DNA from: Lachnospiraceae bacterium UBA3774
GTDB taxonomy: Bacteria; Bacillota; Clostridia; Lachnospirales; Lachnospiraceae
Direction: 5' to 3'
Assembly: GCA_002369255.1 (NCBI GenBank)
Contig: DFFO01000005.1
Location: forward strand, 1-11,390
DNA length: 11,390 nt
In this document: positions 1-7,297 of the stretch, piece after piece
Layout: every line of letters begins with the position of its first letter
Numbering within the stretch: position 1 is the stretch's first letter
Position numbers and translations under genes: made by a program
Notes under the pieces: generated by a model
What the model saw: only the letters and a program-made list of their open reading frames with translations
Databases searched by the model: none
What the model was told of the DNA's origin: nothing

Positions 1-983
1 TGTCCGTGATGGAAATGAGCCATCGTTCTTCTATGTTCCAGACGATCATTGACGAGGCCGAAGCGGATTTTCGAAAGGTTCTCGGCGTTCCGGACAATTA
101 CAAAGTCCTTTTTATGCAGGGAGGAGCTTCTTTGCAGTTTGCAATGATCCCTCTGAATTTTATGCGTGACGGAAAGGCCGATTATATAATCACCGGACAG
201 TGGGCAAAAAAAGCATTCCAGGAAGCAAAAAAATTCGGTGACGCAGAAGCGATCGCTTCTTCCGCCGACAAAACGTTCTCATATATTCCCGACGTTGCGG
301 ATCTGCCTGTACGCAAAGACGCTAAATATCTTTATATTTGCGAGAACAACACCATTTACGGAACAAAATATCATACTCTTCCTGATACAAAGGGCGTAGA
401 TCTGATCGCCGATCAGTCCTCATGCTTTTTGTCTGAGCCGGTAGACGTCAGCAAATATGCGATGATATACGGCGGCGTTCAGAAAAACATAGGTCCTGCA
501 GGTCTTGTTATCGCCGCGATCAGAGAAGACCTGATTCCGGAGGAAGAGCTTCCTGCCGTACCCACAATGCTTTAGTACAAAACGCACGCTGACGCGGGCT
601 CTTTATACAATACGCCAAACTGCTACGGAATTTACGTTTGCGGAAAAGTATTCAAATGGCTTCTTGGCATGGGCGGCCTTGAGGAAATGAAAAAGCGCAA
701 TGAGAAAAAAGCCGCGCTTTTGTATGACTTCCTTGACAACAGCCGTCTGTTCAAGGGCACCGTGGTAAAGAAAGACCGCAGTCTTATGAACGTTCCTTTC
801 ATCACCGGCAGCGAAGAGCTTGATAAAAAATTCGTATCCGAAGCAAAAGCCGCAGGGCTGGAGAATCTCAAGGGTCACCGCACCGTCGGCGGCATGAGAG
901 CCAGCATATATAACGCTATGCCTATTGAGGGCGTTGAAGCGCTTGTGGCGTTTATGGAAGAGTTCGAAAAGAAAAACATATAA
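1..983 (+). pseudogene. serC: Phosphoserine aminotransferase, 5'-truncated by the window and interrupted by an in-frame TAG
   Basis: SerC is the PLP enzyme of the second step of serine synthesis, converting 3-phosphohydroxypyruvate and glutamate to phosphoserine. The frame opens at position 3 with SVMEMSHRS, a signature that sits about 34 residues from the usual N-terminus, so only the 5' end is missing. The PLP-lysine segment QKNIGPAG is present (Lys codon 483-485). After PTML the frame hits TAG at 573-575, then continues without a shift as YKTHADAGSLYNTP, GHRTVGGMRASIYNAMP and a normal C-terminus ending in TAA at 981-983. Counting the missing part, the whole would be about 360 aa, the family's normal length. 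Without readthrough the product lacks its last 136 positions, including the conserved GHR segment, and should be inactive. Possible causes are a nonsense mutation, a sequencing or assembly error, or suppression. serA lies 19 nt downstream, so the pair is an operon. The family call is secure; pseudogene status is less so. Confidence 0.9.
573..575 (+). other. In-frame amber codon within serC
   Basis: The codons read ATG-CTT-TAG-TAC-AAA-ACG, giving PTML*YKTHAD, with perfect family similarity on both sides in the same frame. The equivalent residue is Asp in the E. coli enzyme (SILDYS) and varies in the family as I recall it. One substitution from a Ser (TCG), Lys (AAG), Gln (CAG) or Glu (GAG) codon would create it. 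Other genes here stop with TAA, TGA or TAG, so no stop codon looks reassigned. Confidence 0.9.
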
Positions 984-1002
984 GAAAAGGAATGGCTTCT
1001 TT

Positions 1003-2130
1003 ATGAAATATGCTTGTTTAAATCCTATAGCGCAGATCGGCCTTGACGGATTCGGAGCCGGTTATGTAAAGAGCGAAGATCCGCAGGAAGCGGAGCTTTT
1101 GCTTGTTCGCAGCGCTGATATGCATGAAATGGAAATCTCCGACGATCTTCTTGCGGTAGGCAGAGCGGGAGCCGGAGTAAACAATATCCCCCTTGACAAA
1201 ATGGCTGATCGCGGAGTCGTTGTTTTCAACTCTCCGGGAGCGAATGCAAACGGAGTAAAAGAGCTTGTGATCTGCGGGATGCTTCTCGCGTCCAGAGATA
1301 TTATCGGCGGAATCGGCTGGATCAAAGACAACGCTTCTGATCCGGCCATCGGAAAATCCGCGGAAAAGGCAAAAAAAGCTTTTGCCGGAACAGAGATCAA
1401 AGGAAAGACCCTCGGCGTGATAGGACTCGGAGCCATCGGCGCGATGGTCTCCGGCAGCGCGCTCGCGCTTGGGATGGACGTGATCGGATACGACCCGTAC
1501 CTTTCGCCGGAAGCGGCAAAAAGACTTGACGCGGCTGTAAAGGTCACCGAAAACCTTGATGACATTTACGCTTCTTCTGATTATATCACCATTCACGTGC
1601 CTGCGCTTGAGAGCACAAAGGGCATGATAAACGCAGAGGCAATATCGAAGATGAAGACCGGCGTGATCTTTTTGAATTTCGCCCGCGATCTTCTGGTAAA
1701 TGAAAACGATATGGCTGCGGCGCTTGCAGAGGGAAAGGTCCGCAGATACGTTTCGGATTTTCCGAACGCAGTCAGCGCAAATATGCCGGGCGCTATCGTA
1801 ACGCCTCACCTGGGAGCTTCCACCGAAGAGTCGGAGGATAATTCGGCGATCATGGCGGTTTCGGAGCTGAAGGCTTTTGCCGAGACAGGCGCGATAAAAA
1901 ATTCCGTCAATTTCCCGAGACTTGACGCCGGAGAGCAAAAAAGCAGATATCGCCTGTGCGTTTGCACAAAAGGCAAAACGCCTGCGGATCTCGGGCTTGA
2001 CAAAGCCGGCGCTTTGTTTGCCGAGCGCGGAGAATACGGATATATGATCATCGATACGGATGAAAAGCCCGACGAAGAAATGCTCAACAATACGGAAGGC
2101 GTAACGAAGACAAGAATTATTTTCAAATAG
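1003..2130 (+). CDS. serA: D-3-phosphoglycerate dehydrogenase, short form with reduced ACT-like C-terminus
   Basis: Catalyses the first committed step of serine synthesis: 3-phosphoglycerate + NAD+ to 3-phosphohydroxypyruvate. The 375-aa protein has the two-part fold of D-2-hydroxyacid dehydrogenases. RAGAGVNN is at residues 54-61, the NAD Rossmann motif GLGAIG at 141-146 with acidic D164, the catalytic Arg in LNFARD (R228), and the catalytic His in TPHLGASTEESEDN (H269). The usual catalytic Glu is not obvious; D252 in VSDFP lies near its place. The C-terminal ~61 residues (315-375) resemble an ACT domain, with GEYGYMIIDTD followed by a last strand TRIIF, but are about 8-10 residues shorter than the forms I know. 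ATG 1003 is chosen because AAGGA (987-991) precedes it by 11 nt and the N-terminus then matches the family; an upstream in-frame start would overlap serC. serC is 19 nt upstream and a terminator follows. Confidence 0.93.
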   Translation: MKYACLNPIAQIGLDGFGAGYVKSEDPQEAELLLVRSADMHEMEISDDLLAVGRAGAGVNNIPLDKMADRGVVVFNSPGANANGVKELVICGMLLASRDIIGGIGWIKDNASDPAIGKSAEKAKKAFAGTEIKGKTLGVIGLGAIGAMVSGSALALGMDVIGYDPYLSPEAAKRLDAAVKVTENLDDIYASSDYITIHVPALESTKGMINAEAISKMKTGVIFLNFARDLLVNENDMAAALAEGKVRRYVSDFPNAVSANMPGAIVTPHLGASTEESEDNSAIMAVSELKAFAETGAIKNSVNFPRLDAGEQKSRYRLCVCTKGKTPADLGLDKAGALFAERGEYGYMIIDTDEKPDEEMLNNTEGVTKTRIIFK

Positions 2131-2148
2131 GCGCTTTTGTGATAAAAT

Positions 2149-2187
2149 AAAGGGCAAGGGTCATAAACTGATCCATGCCCTTTTTTT
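2149..2187 (+). terminator. Rho-independent terminator after serA
   Basis: The arms AAAGGGCA (2149-2156) and TGCCCTTT (2176-2183) pair perfectly over 8 bp. The stem extends inward past one A-A mismatch through GGGTCA/TGATCC (one G-T pair) to a TAAAC loop. A run of seven T (2181-2187) follows. It starts 18 nt after the serA stop and separates the serine genes from the envelope operon. Confidence 0.92.
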
Positions 2188-2266
2188 GTCATCTGAAAAA
2201 CGGTTTTCTCCGCCTGTTTTAAGCAGCGCGGCAAGATATGACAGTCGCCGTTAATAATAAAAAGAT
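2188..2266 (+). other. Short intergenic leader upstream of the wall-hydrolase gene
   Basis: This 79-nt stretch must hold or lie next to the promoter of the downstream operon, since a strong terminator precedes it. I could not find a -35/-10 pair with acceptable spacing. TTGTCA at 2186-2191 could be a -35 but has no matching -10 about 17 bp downstream. No Shine-Dalgarno sequence precedes ATG 2267; the sequence there is AT-rich (TTAATAATAAAAAGAT). A small palindrome, GAAAA-ACGG-TTTTC (2195-2207), is too short to interpret. Confidence 0.4.
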
Positions 2267-4981
2267 ATGAAAAAACTTTTGATCGCATTTTTAATAATAA
2301 CCGCCTGCCTGCTGATACCACAGGTAAGAACAGTTGCGGGCGAAGAGCCGGCCGAAGATCCGATAGCGGGAGGGTCCTCTTCTGAAAACGTTTTGCCAGA
2401 GGATGAATACTCGGATACCGTACCTTCGCCGGATCCCTCGCTAAATGGCATCATAAAAGCTCAGGACGGAAACTGGTACAATTATCTTAACGGGGTTGTC
2501 CTTAAGCAGGAGACCGTCGCCGAAAACAAGAGCGGTAAATGGTATATCAACCCCCACGGGCGTCTGGATTTCAAATACAACGGCTTTGCGACAGACGGAG
2601 AAACGTGGTATTACATTGAAAACGGAAAAGTTCAGTCCGGGAAAACGGGCCTGATAAAGGGTGCCGCATGCGGCGAAACGGCCTGGTGGCGCGTGGTGAA
2701 TGGAGAGATCGTATTTGAAACCGTCATTGCCTCAAACTCCAGCGGAGACTGGTATGTTAAAAACGGCAAGATCGTCTTTTCCGCCAATACCATTGCCTGC
2801 ACTTCATCGGGAAACTATGTGGTCGCGGGCGGCAAGGTGGATTATTCGTTCAACGGTTTTTATTCCTATGCGCAGTCATGGTGGTATGTTGTAAACGGAC
2901 GGGTGCAAAACAGCCTCACCGACGTTATAAAGACGTCATTTGACGGCGATTACGCCTGGTGGTATATAAAGGGCGGAAAGCTCATGCTGACAGATACCGT
3001 TGCCTCAAATGCCAACGGATACTGGGCGATCATAAACGGAAAAGTAGATTTTACATACGAGGGTTTCCTCGAAAATGATTACGGCTGGTGGTACTGCAGG
3101 CAGGGCAGGCTTCAGAAAAATCTGATATCCGTAATAAAGGGAGATGCCTACGGACAAACAGCCTGGTGGTATATAAAGAGTGGAAAAGTGACCCTCGAAG
3201 ACGCGCTTGTAAGCAATGCAAACGGAACCTGGTACGTAAAAAACGGCAAGATTGATTTTGGCGCAAATACCATTTTTAAATATGGCGGCAGCTGGTGGGT
3301 CATTGAATCCGGCAAGGTCAATTATTCGTTCAACGGTTTTGCGGAAAACGCAAACGGTTTTTGGTATTGTGAAAACGGAAAGATAATATTCAGCGCAAAC
3401 GGCGTTTACCTGGGGACTGCATACGGAAAATATGCCTATTGGACCGTATCGGGAGGAAAAGTCATTGAGGAATATACAAAACTCTACGGCAAGACTACGG
3501 GAACGGTCAATCTCAGATCCGGCCCGGGGACAAGCTATCCGATAGTAGTAGTAAACGGAAAGTCTGTAGCGGTACCGACGGGCACCACCCTTGATATCAA
3601 GGAGTCACAGCTGTCGGGAAGCACCACATGGTACCGTGTTGATTACGAGAGCGACGGTACTTCATACAGCGGCTGGGTAAGCGGCGGCTACGTTACCGTG
3701 ATAACTCCCGATTTTTACAATGAAAACAGCACGATAAATATCTCGGCCGCCGGAACCATTACCAGTTCGGGCGTCAATTTCCGCAAAGGTCCCAGCACGG
3801 CTTACGCAAGTCTTAAAACTCTTGGCAAGGGTACGGAGATTCATATTTACGGAGCGCAGACTCTCTCTGACGGAGCGATCTGGTATAGAGCAGTAGCGGG
3901 CGGCACTGTAGGATACGTAAGCAAAACCTACGTAAAGCTCGGCACGTCATATAATACTTCTACAGACGCGGCTTTTGAAGCGCAGCTTGACGCGCAGGGC
4001 TTCCCCGAAAGCTACAAAAAGCTTTTAAGACAGATACACGTGCTTTATCCGAACTGGAAATTTGAAGCCGACTTGATACAGGAACCGTGGACTTCGACGG
4101 TACAGAGCCAATACGTTTTCGGAAGCATGCTCCCGTCTTCCTGGGGCGGCACGAGGGCAGTCAGCATCATTGACAAAAGCAGGCCTGCCGAATGGAAATC
4201 GACAGACCCGGAAGCCTATGATAGCGAGAGCGGAGAGTGGATCACAAACTGGGACGGAAACAACTGGGCTATAGCCAGCAAAGCCGCGGTAAGATATTAT
4301 CTGGATCCGAGAAATTTTATCAATGAAACGGACATTTTCCAGTTCCTGTCACTGACCTATGACAATAGCCAGACAAAATCCGTCATCTCTGCTGCCGCGG
4401 CGCAGATAGGATCTTCATGGCTCGGAGAAAACTTCACTCATACGACGGACAATACGACTATAGACTATCCGTCCGTTTTGGTTTCCGGCTGCAGTTCCTC
4501 AAATATCAATCCCATAGCGCTCATATGCATTATGACGCAGGAGCTGGGTACTCAGAGCACCGCGCTTACGCGTCCTCAGATCAGCGGTATGGTCAGCGGA
4601 TTTACGGGATATTACAATTATTTCAACATAGGCGCGTACGTCGGCACATACAATGGGACTTATTATTCGACGGCTTATGGCAGAGGTCTTGCGGTAGCCA
4701 AGGCAAAAGGCTGGGATTCCAGAGAAAAAGCCGTAAAGGGCGGCGCCGCATATTTTGCCAGAGAGTTTATCGGCAACAATCAGCAGACTGTTTACTACAA
4801 GAGATTCAACGTGGTAAACGGCAGCAACATGCATCAGTTTTCCACTGATATAGAGGGAGCGCAGGGAGAAGGAAAGCTTCTTTCAACAGCCTATACACAG
4901 TCGCTCAGAAGCAATACGAATCTTACGTTTAAAATACCGGTTTACAAAGAAATGACAGGCACTCCGTGCAGGATGCCTTGA
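2267..4981 (+). CDS. Secreted cell-wall hydrolase: aromatic wall-binding repeats, two SH3b domains, N-acetylglucosaminidase-like domain
   Basis: The 904-aa exported protein is predicted to cut peptidoglycan glycan strands outside the cell. Residues 1-25 are a signal peptide (MKK, a hydrophobic core, then a likely cleavage after VAG), followed by an acidic low-complexity linker to ~60. Residues ~60-405 are tandem aromatic repeats ending in W-Y-x-x-x-G-K-V, a wall- or polysaccharide-binding type. SH3b domain 1 is at ~411-478 (VNLRSGPGTSY) and SH3b domain 2 at ~495-558 (VNFRKGPSTAY). Residues ~565-904 match the glucosaminidase-like domain of clostridial autolysins, with YPNWKFEA, YYLDPRNF and the end FKIPVYKEM. 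IMTQELG places a candidate catalytic Glu at E759, and GYYNYFNIGAY follows. No good ribosome site precedes ATG 2267, but a TAA at 2258-2260 closes the frame upstream and the signal peptide fixes the start. The gene is first in the operon; clpC begins 15 nt after its TGA. The reaction is inferred from the fold family. Confidence 0.88.
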   Translation: MKKLLIAFLIITACLLIPQVRTVAGEEPAEDPIAGGSSSENVLPEDEYSDTVPSPDPSLNGIIKAQDGNWYNYLNGVVLKQETVAENKSGKWYINPHGRLDFKYNGFATDGETWYYIENGKVQSGKTGLIKGAACGETAWWRVVNGEIVFETVIASNSSGDWYVKNGKIVFSANTIACTSSGNYVVAGGKVDYSFNGFYSYAQSWWYVVNGRVQNSLTDVIKTSFDGDYAWWYIKGGKLMLTDTVASNANGYWAIINGKVDFTYEGFLENDYGWWYCRQGRLQKNLISVIKGDAYGQTAWWYIKSGKVTLEDALVSNANGTWYVKNGKIDFGANTIFKYGGSWWVIESGKVNYSFNGFAENANGFWYCENGKIIFSANGVYLGTAYGKYAYWTVSGGKVIEEYTKLYGKTTGTVNLRSGPGTSYPIVVVNGKSVAVPTGTTLDIKESQLSGSTTWYRVDYESDGTSYSGWVSGGYVTVITPDFYNENSTINISAAGTITSSGVNFRKGPSTAYASLKTLGKGTEIHIYGAQTLSDGAIWYRAVAGGTVGYVSKTYVKLGTSYNTSTDAAFEAQLDAQGFPESYKKLLRQIHVLYPNWKFEADLIQEPWTSTVQSQYVFGSMLPSSWGGTRAVSIIDKSRPAEWKSTDPEAYDSESGEWITNWDGNNWAIASKAAVRYYLDPRNFINETDIFQFLSLTYDNSQTKSVISAAAAQIGSSWLGENFTHTTDNTTIDYPSVLVSGCSSSNINPIALICIMTQELGTQSTALTRPQISGMVSGFTGYYNYFNIGAYVGTYNGTYYSTAYGRGLAVAKAKGWDSREKAVKGGAAYFAREFIGNNQQTVYYKRFNVVNGSNMHQFSTDIEGAQGEGKLLSTAYTQSLRSNTNLTFKIPVYKEMTGTPCRMP
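2576..2848 (+). repeat. Aromatic repeat module 1 (91 aa, four sub-repeats)
   Basis: Residues 104-194 of the wall hydrolase. It begins YNGF and ends GKVDYS, with four sub-repeats each closing on an N/G-G-K/E-[VI] turn after an aromatic pair. It has the same length and sub-repeat order as module 3. AAAAACGGCAAGAT at 2759-2772 recurs at 3239-3252. Confidence 0.8.
2849..3055 (+). repeat. Aromatic repeat module 2 (69 aa, three sub-repeats)
   Basis: Residues 195-263 of the wall hydrolase, from FNGF to GKVDFT. It matches modules 1 and 3 but lacks the fourth sub-repeat. An 18-nt string GCCTGGTGGTATATAAAG (2954-2971) recurs exactly 207 nt later in module 3 (3161-3178), which equals this module's length. 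Confidence 0.8.
3056..3328 (+). repeat. Aromatic repeat module 3 (91 aa, four sub-repeats)
   Basis: Residues 264-354 of the wall hydrolase, from YEGF to GKVNYS. Its boundary with module 4 carries a 20-nt sequence (3321-3340) identical to 2841-2860 at the module 1/2 boundary. The spacing is exactly 480 nt, the sum of modules 2 and 3. Confidence 0.8.
3329..3481 (+). repeat. Aromatic repeat module 4, partial (two sub-repeats)
   Basis: Residues 355-405. It opens FNGFAENANGFWYCENGK and carries one more sub-repeat ending SGGKV before the first SH3b domain, so it is a truncated copy of the larger unit. Confidence 0.7.
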
Positions 4982-4985
4982 GCAT

Positions 4986-4993
4986 AAGAGGAG
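4986..4993 (+). promoter_or_regulatory. Ribosome binding site of clpC
   Basis: AAGAGGAG lies in the 15-nt gap after the wall-hydrolase stop. The spacing to ATG 4997 is short (3 nt), but this is the only start that preserves the ClpC N-domain. Confidence 0.75.
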
Positions 4994-4996
4994 AAT

Positions 4997-7282
4997 ATGA
5001 CGACAGACAAATATCCATTTACAAAAACGGCGCTCATGGCGCTGGATGAAGCTAAAAATCAGGCAATACAACGAAAAAGCATATATATAGGGACTGAGCA
5101 TATCTTGCTCGGTCTTTCTAGGGTTGAGAGCATAGTATCGGAGACGCTTAAAGCAAACGGCATCACGTATGACAAGCTCAGCAACACGTTTGACGCTATT
5201 ATAGCAAAAGCCGCGGGCCCGGGACGAAGACCTTCTCCGAAGTGGTCTCCGAGAGCTCTCGACGTGTGGGATATCGCCTATGACGAAGCAAGAAACGGCG
5301 GCATGGACAAGATCGGTACGGAACATCTGATGATCGCGCTGATGCTTCAGGACGACAGTGCGGCGGTGAGAATACTGTTTGCTCTCGGTTTTCAGGAAGA
5401 TAAATTCGTAAACGAGCTTTATCACTCCATGGGTGAGGACGGTATCGTTTATTTAAACGCGCTTAACAGACAGTCGGACGATTACGACAGCTCTCATATG
5501 ATAGAGAGATTCAGCAGAAATCTTACCGATCTTGCAAAGGCCGGAAAGATAGATCCGGTAGTCGGAAGGGAAAAGGAGCTTGAAAGACTGATCCGCACGC
5601 TCAGCCGCAGAACCAAGAACAATCCCTGCCTTATCGGAGAACCGGGAGTGGGAAAGACCGCTATGGTCGAAAGACTCGCTCTTGAGATCGCGGCAGGAAA
5701 CGTACCGGAAAACCTTGCAAAAAAGAGAATATATGCGCTGGATCTTGCCGGTATGGTCGCCGGAACAAAATATCGCGGCGAGTTTGAAGAAAGGATCGAG
5801 GGCGTGATAGCCGAAGCGGCGGCAGACGGAGACGCTCTATTGTTCCTTGATGAAATACATACCATTATCGGCGCGGGAGGCTCGGAAGGATCGCTTGACG
5901 CTGCAAATATATTAAAGCCGGCTCTTTCAAGGGGTGAAATACAGGTGATCGGAGCGACCACCACGACCGAATACAGAAAACATATCGAAAAGGACAGCGC
6001 GCTTGAAAGGCGTTTCCAGCCAATAGTCATAGAAGAACCCTCCGAAGAGGAGACTGTCGAGATATTAAACGGTCTGAAAAGCAGATACGAGCAGCACCAC
6101 AGGGTGGAAATCTCAGACGAAGCGGTTTTGGCCGCGGCGTCCATGGCTGCCAGATATATCAACGACAGGTTCCTTCCGGACAAGGCGCTTGATCTGATAG
6201 ATGAGGCTGCCGCAAAAGCGCGGCTAAAAGCGGGCAGGAAGAAAAAACAGATAGTCCTTGGCCGCGACGATATTGCCGGGGTGATCTCGGATATGACCGG
6301 AATCCCCGCGAGCAGGCTTACGGAATCCGAATCCGCCAGACTGATGAAGCTGGAAAAAGAGCTTCACAAGCGTATCGTCAGTCAGTCCGAGGCGGTAAGC
6401 GCCGTCGCAAAAGCGGTCAGAAGAGGCCGGGCCGGACTTAAAGATCCGAAACGCCCCATAGGTTCGTTTTTGTTCCTGGGACCTACAGGCGTAGGAAAGA
6501 CCGAGCTTGCAAAAGCTCTTGCAAACGCTCTTTTCGGGCGAGATGACGCCATGGTCAGGGTCGATATGTCCGAGTATATGGAGTCGCACAGCGTATCAAA
6601 GCTTATCGGATCTCCGCCCGGTTACGTGGGATATGACGAGGGAGGCCAGCTTTCCGAAAAGATAAGGCGCAATCCGTACTGCGTTCTGCTTTTTGATGAA
6701 ATTGAAAAGGCGCATCCCGATATTTTCCACGTTCTTCTCCAGATCCTTGACGACGGTCATATTACTGACGCGCAGGGAAGAAAAGTCAGTTTTAAAAATA
6801 CTATCATCATTATGACTTCAAACGCCGGAGCCCAAAGGATAGTGGAACCAAAGCGCCTCGGATTCAATACCGAAGACACAAAAGACGGCGACTATCTGAA
6901 AATGAAGGAAAACGTTATGGAAGAGGTCAGACGGCTCTTCAAACCGGAACTGCTCAACCGTATCGACGAGATCATAGTATTTAGGCAGCTTAGCCGCGAA
7001 GACATGAAGATGATTTTGGCCAATCAGCTTGGAGAGCTTTTGTTAAGAACCGAGAGCGGCCTTGGGATCAGCTTCAAAGTGACTCATGCAGCCGGAGAGT
7101 ATCTCATAGACAAAGGATATGACCCGAAATACGGCGCAAGACCGCTAAGACGCGTCATCCAGACGCTTCTTGAAGACTCGCTTGCCGAAAAAGTTCTCGG
7201 CGGAGAGATAAAGCGCGGCGAAAAGGTCAATATAGGCTTTGACAAGAAAACTGAAACAATAACCTTCAAAAAAGTAAAATAA
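4997..7282 (+). CDS. clpC: ClpC-like double AAA+ unfoldase lacking the M domain
   Basis: A cytoplasmic Hsp100 ring ATPase that unfolds proteins and feeds them to ClpP. The 761-aa protein has two N-domain repeats (~6-73 and ~83-145), each with the IGTEH motif. E34 and E109 match the glutamates that bind phospho-arginine in B. subtilis ClpC. AAA1 has Walker A GEPGVGKT (214-221), Walker B LLFLDE (281-286) and arginine fingers in LERRF. AAA2 has Walker A GPTGVGKT (495-502), Walker B LLFDE (564-568) and sensor-2 GARPLRR (713-719). LGF at 621-623 is the ClpP-docking loop. The odd feature is the stretch between AAAKARL (404-410) and the DDIAGVIS segment starting at 424: it is about a dozen residues, where B. 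subtilis ClpC has about 65, including the coiled-coil M domain with its UVR motif. That accounts for the length of 761 instead of ~810. No ctsR, mcsA or mcsB adjoins it. The gene sits 15 nt from genes on both sides, inside an envelope operon. Confidence 0.92.
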   Translation: MTTDKYPFTKTALMALDEAKNQAIQRKSIYIGTEHILLGLSRVESIVSETLKANGITYDKLSNTFDAIIAKAAGPGRRPSPKWSPRALDVWDIAYDEARNGGMDKIGTEHLMIALMLQDDSAAVRILFALGFQEDKFVNELYHSMGEDGIVYLNALNRQSDDYDSSHMIERFSRNLTDLAKAGKIDPVVGREKELERLIRTLSRRTKNNPCLIGEPGVGKTAMVERLALEIAAGNVPENLAKKRIYALDLAGMVAGTKYRGEFEERIEGVIAEAAADGDALLFLDEIHTIIGAGGSEGSLDAANILKPALSRGEIQVIGATTTTEYRKHIEKDSALERRFQPIVIEEPSEEETVEILNGLKSRYEQHHRVEISDEAVLAAASMAARYINDRFLPDKALDLIDEAAAKARLKAGRKKKQIVLGRDDIAGVISDMTGIPASRLTESESARLMKLEKELHKRIVSQSEAVSAVAKAVRRGRAGLKDPKRPIGSFLFLGPTGVGKTELAKALANALFGRDDAMVRVDMSEYMESHSVSKLIGSPPGYVGYDEGGQLSEKIRRNPYCVLLFDEIEKAHPDIFHVLLQILDDGHITDAQGRKVSFKNTIIIMTSNAGAQRIVEPKRLGFNTEDTKDGDYLKMKENVMEEVRRLFKPELLNRIDEIIVFRQLSREDMKMILANQLGELLLRTESGLGISFKVTHAAGEYLIDKGYDPKYGARPLRRVIQTLLEDSLAEKVLGGEIKRGEKVNIGFDKKTETITFKKVK

Positions 7283-7284
7283 TC

Positions 7285-7289
7285 GGAGA
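7285..7289 (+). promoter_or_regulatory. Ribosome binding site deciding the start of the glycerophosphotransferase-like gene
   Basis: GGAGA lies 8 nt before ATG 7298. A nearer ATG at 7291 is in another frame and too close to the site, so 7298 is the start. Confidence 0.7.
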
Positions 7290-7297
7290 CATGGGCA

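Noticed and set aside
573..575. TAG as a pyrrolysine or genome-wide recoded codon
   Set aside because: Pyrrolysine is known from methylamine methyltransferases and few others, not SerC. serA also ends in TAG just before a terminator, and no other gene here has an internal TAG.
2128..2143. Readthrough of the serA TAG to the TGA at 2140-2142
   Set aside because: It would add only four residues (Gly/Ala-Leu-Leu type) after a complete C-terminal strand, with no motif gained.
1018..2157. A 379-codon open frame on the minus strand opposite serA
   Set aside because: It mirrors the strongly supported serA, its protein is rich in Arg/Ser/Cys with no recognisable motif, and it has no ribosome site. 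It is a codon-bias shadow.
2195..2207. GAAAA-ACGG-TTTTC palindrome as an operator
   Set aside because: Five-base arms of A/T-rich sequence are expected by chance, and no second copy was found.
2186..2242. A sigma-70-type promoter with TTGTCA as -35
   Set aside because: No acceptable -10 lies 16-18 bp downstream, and the hexamer overlaps the terminator T tract.
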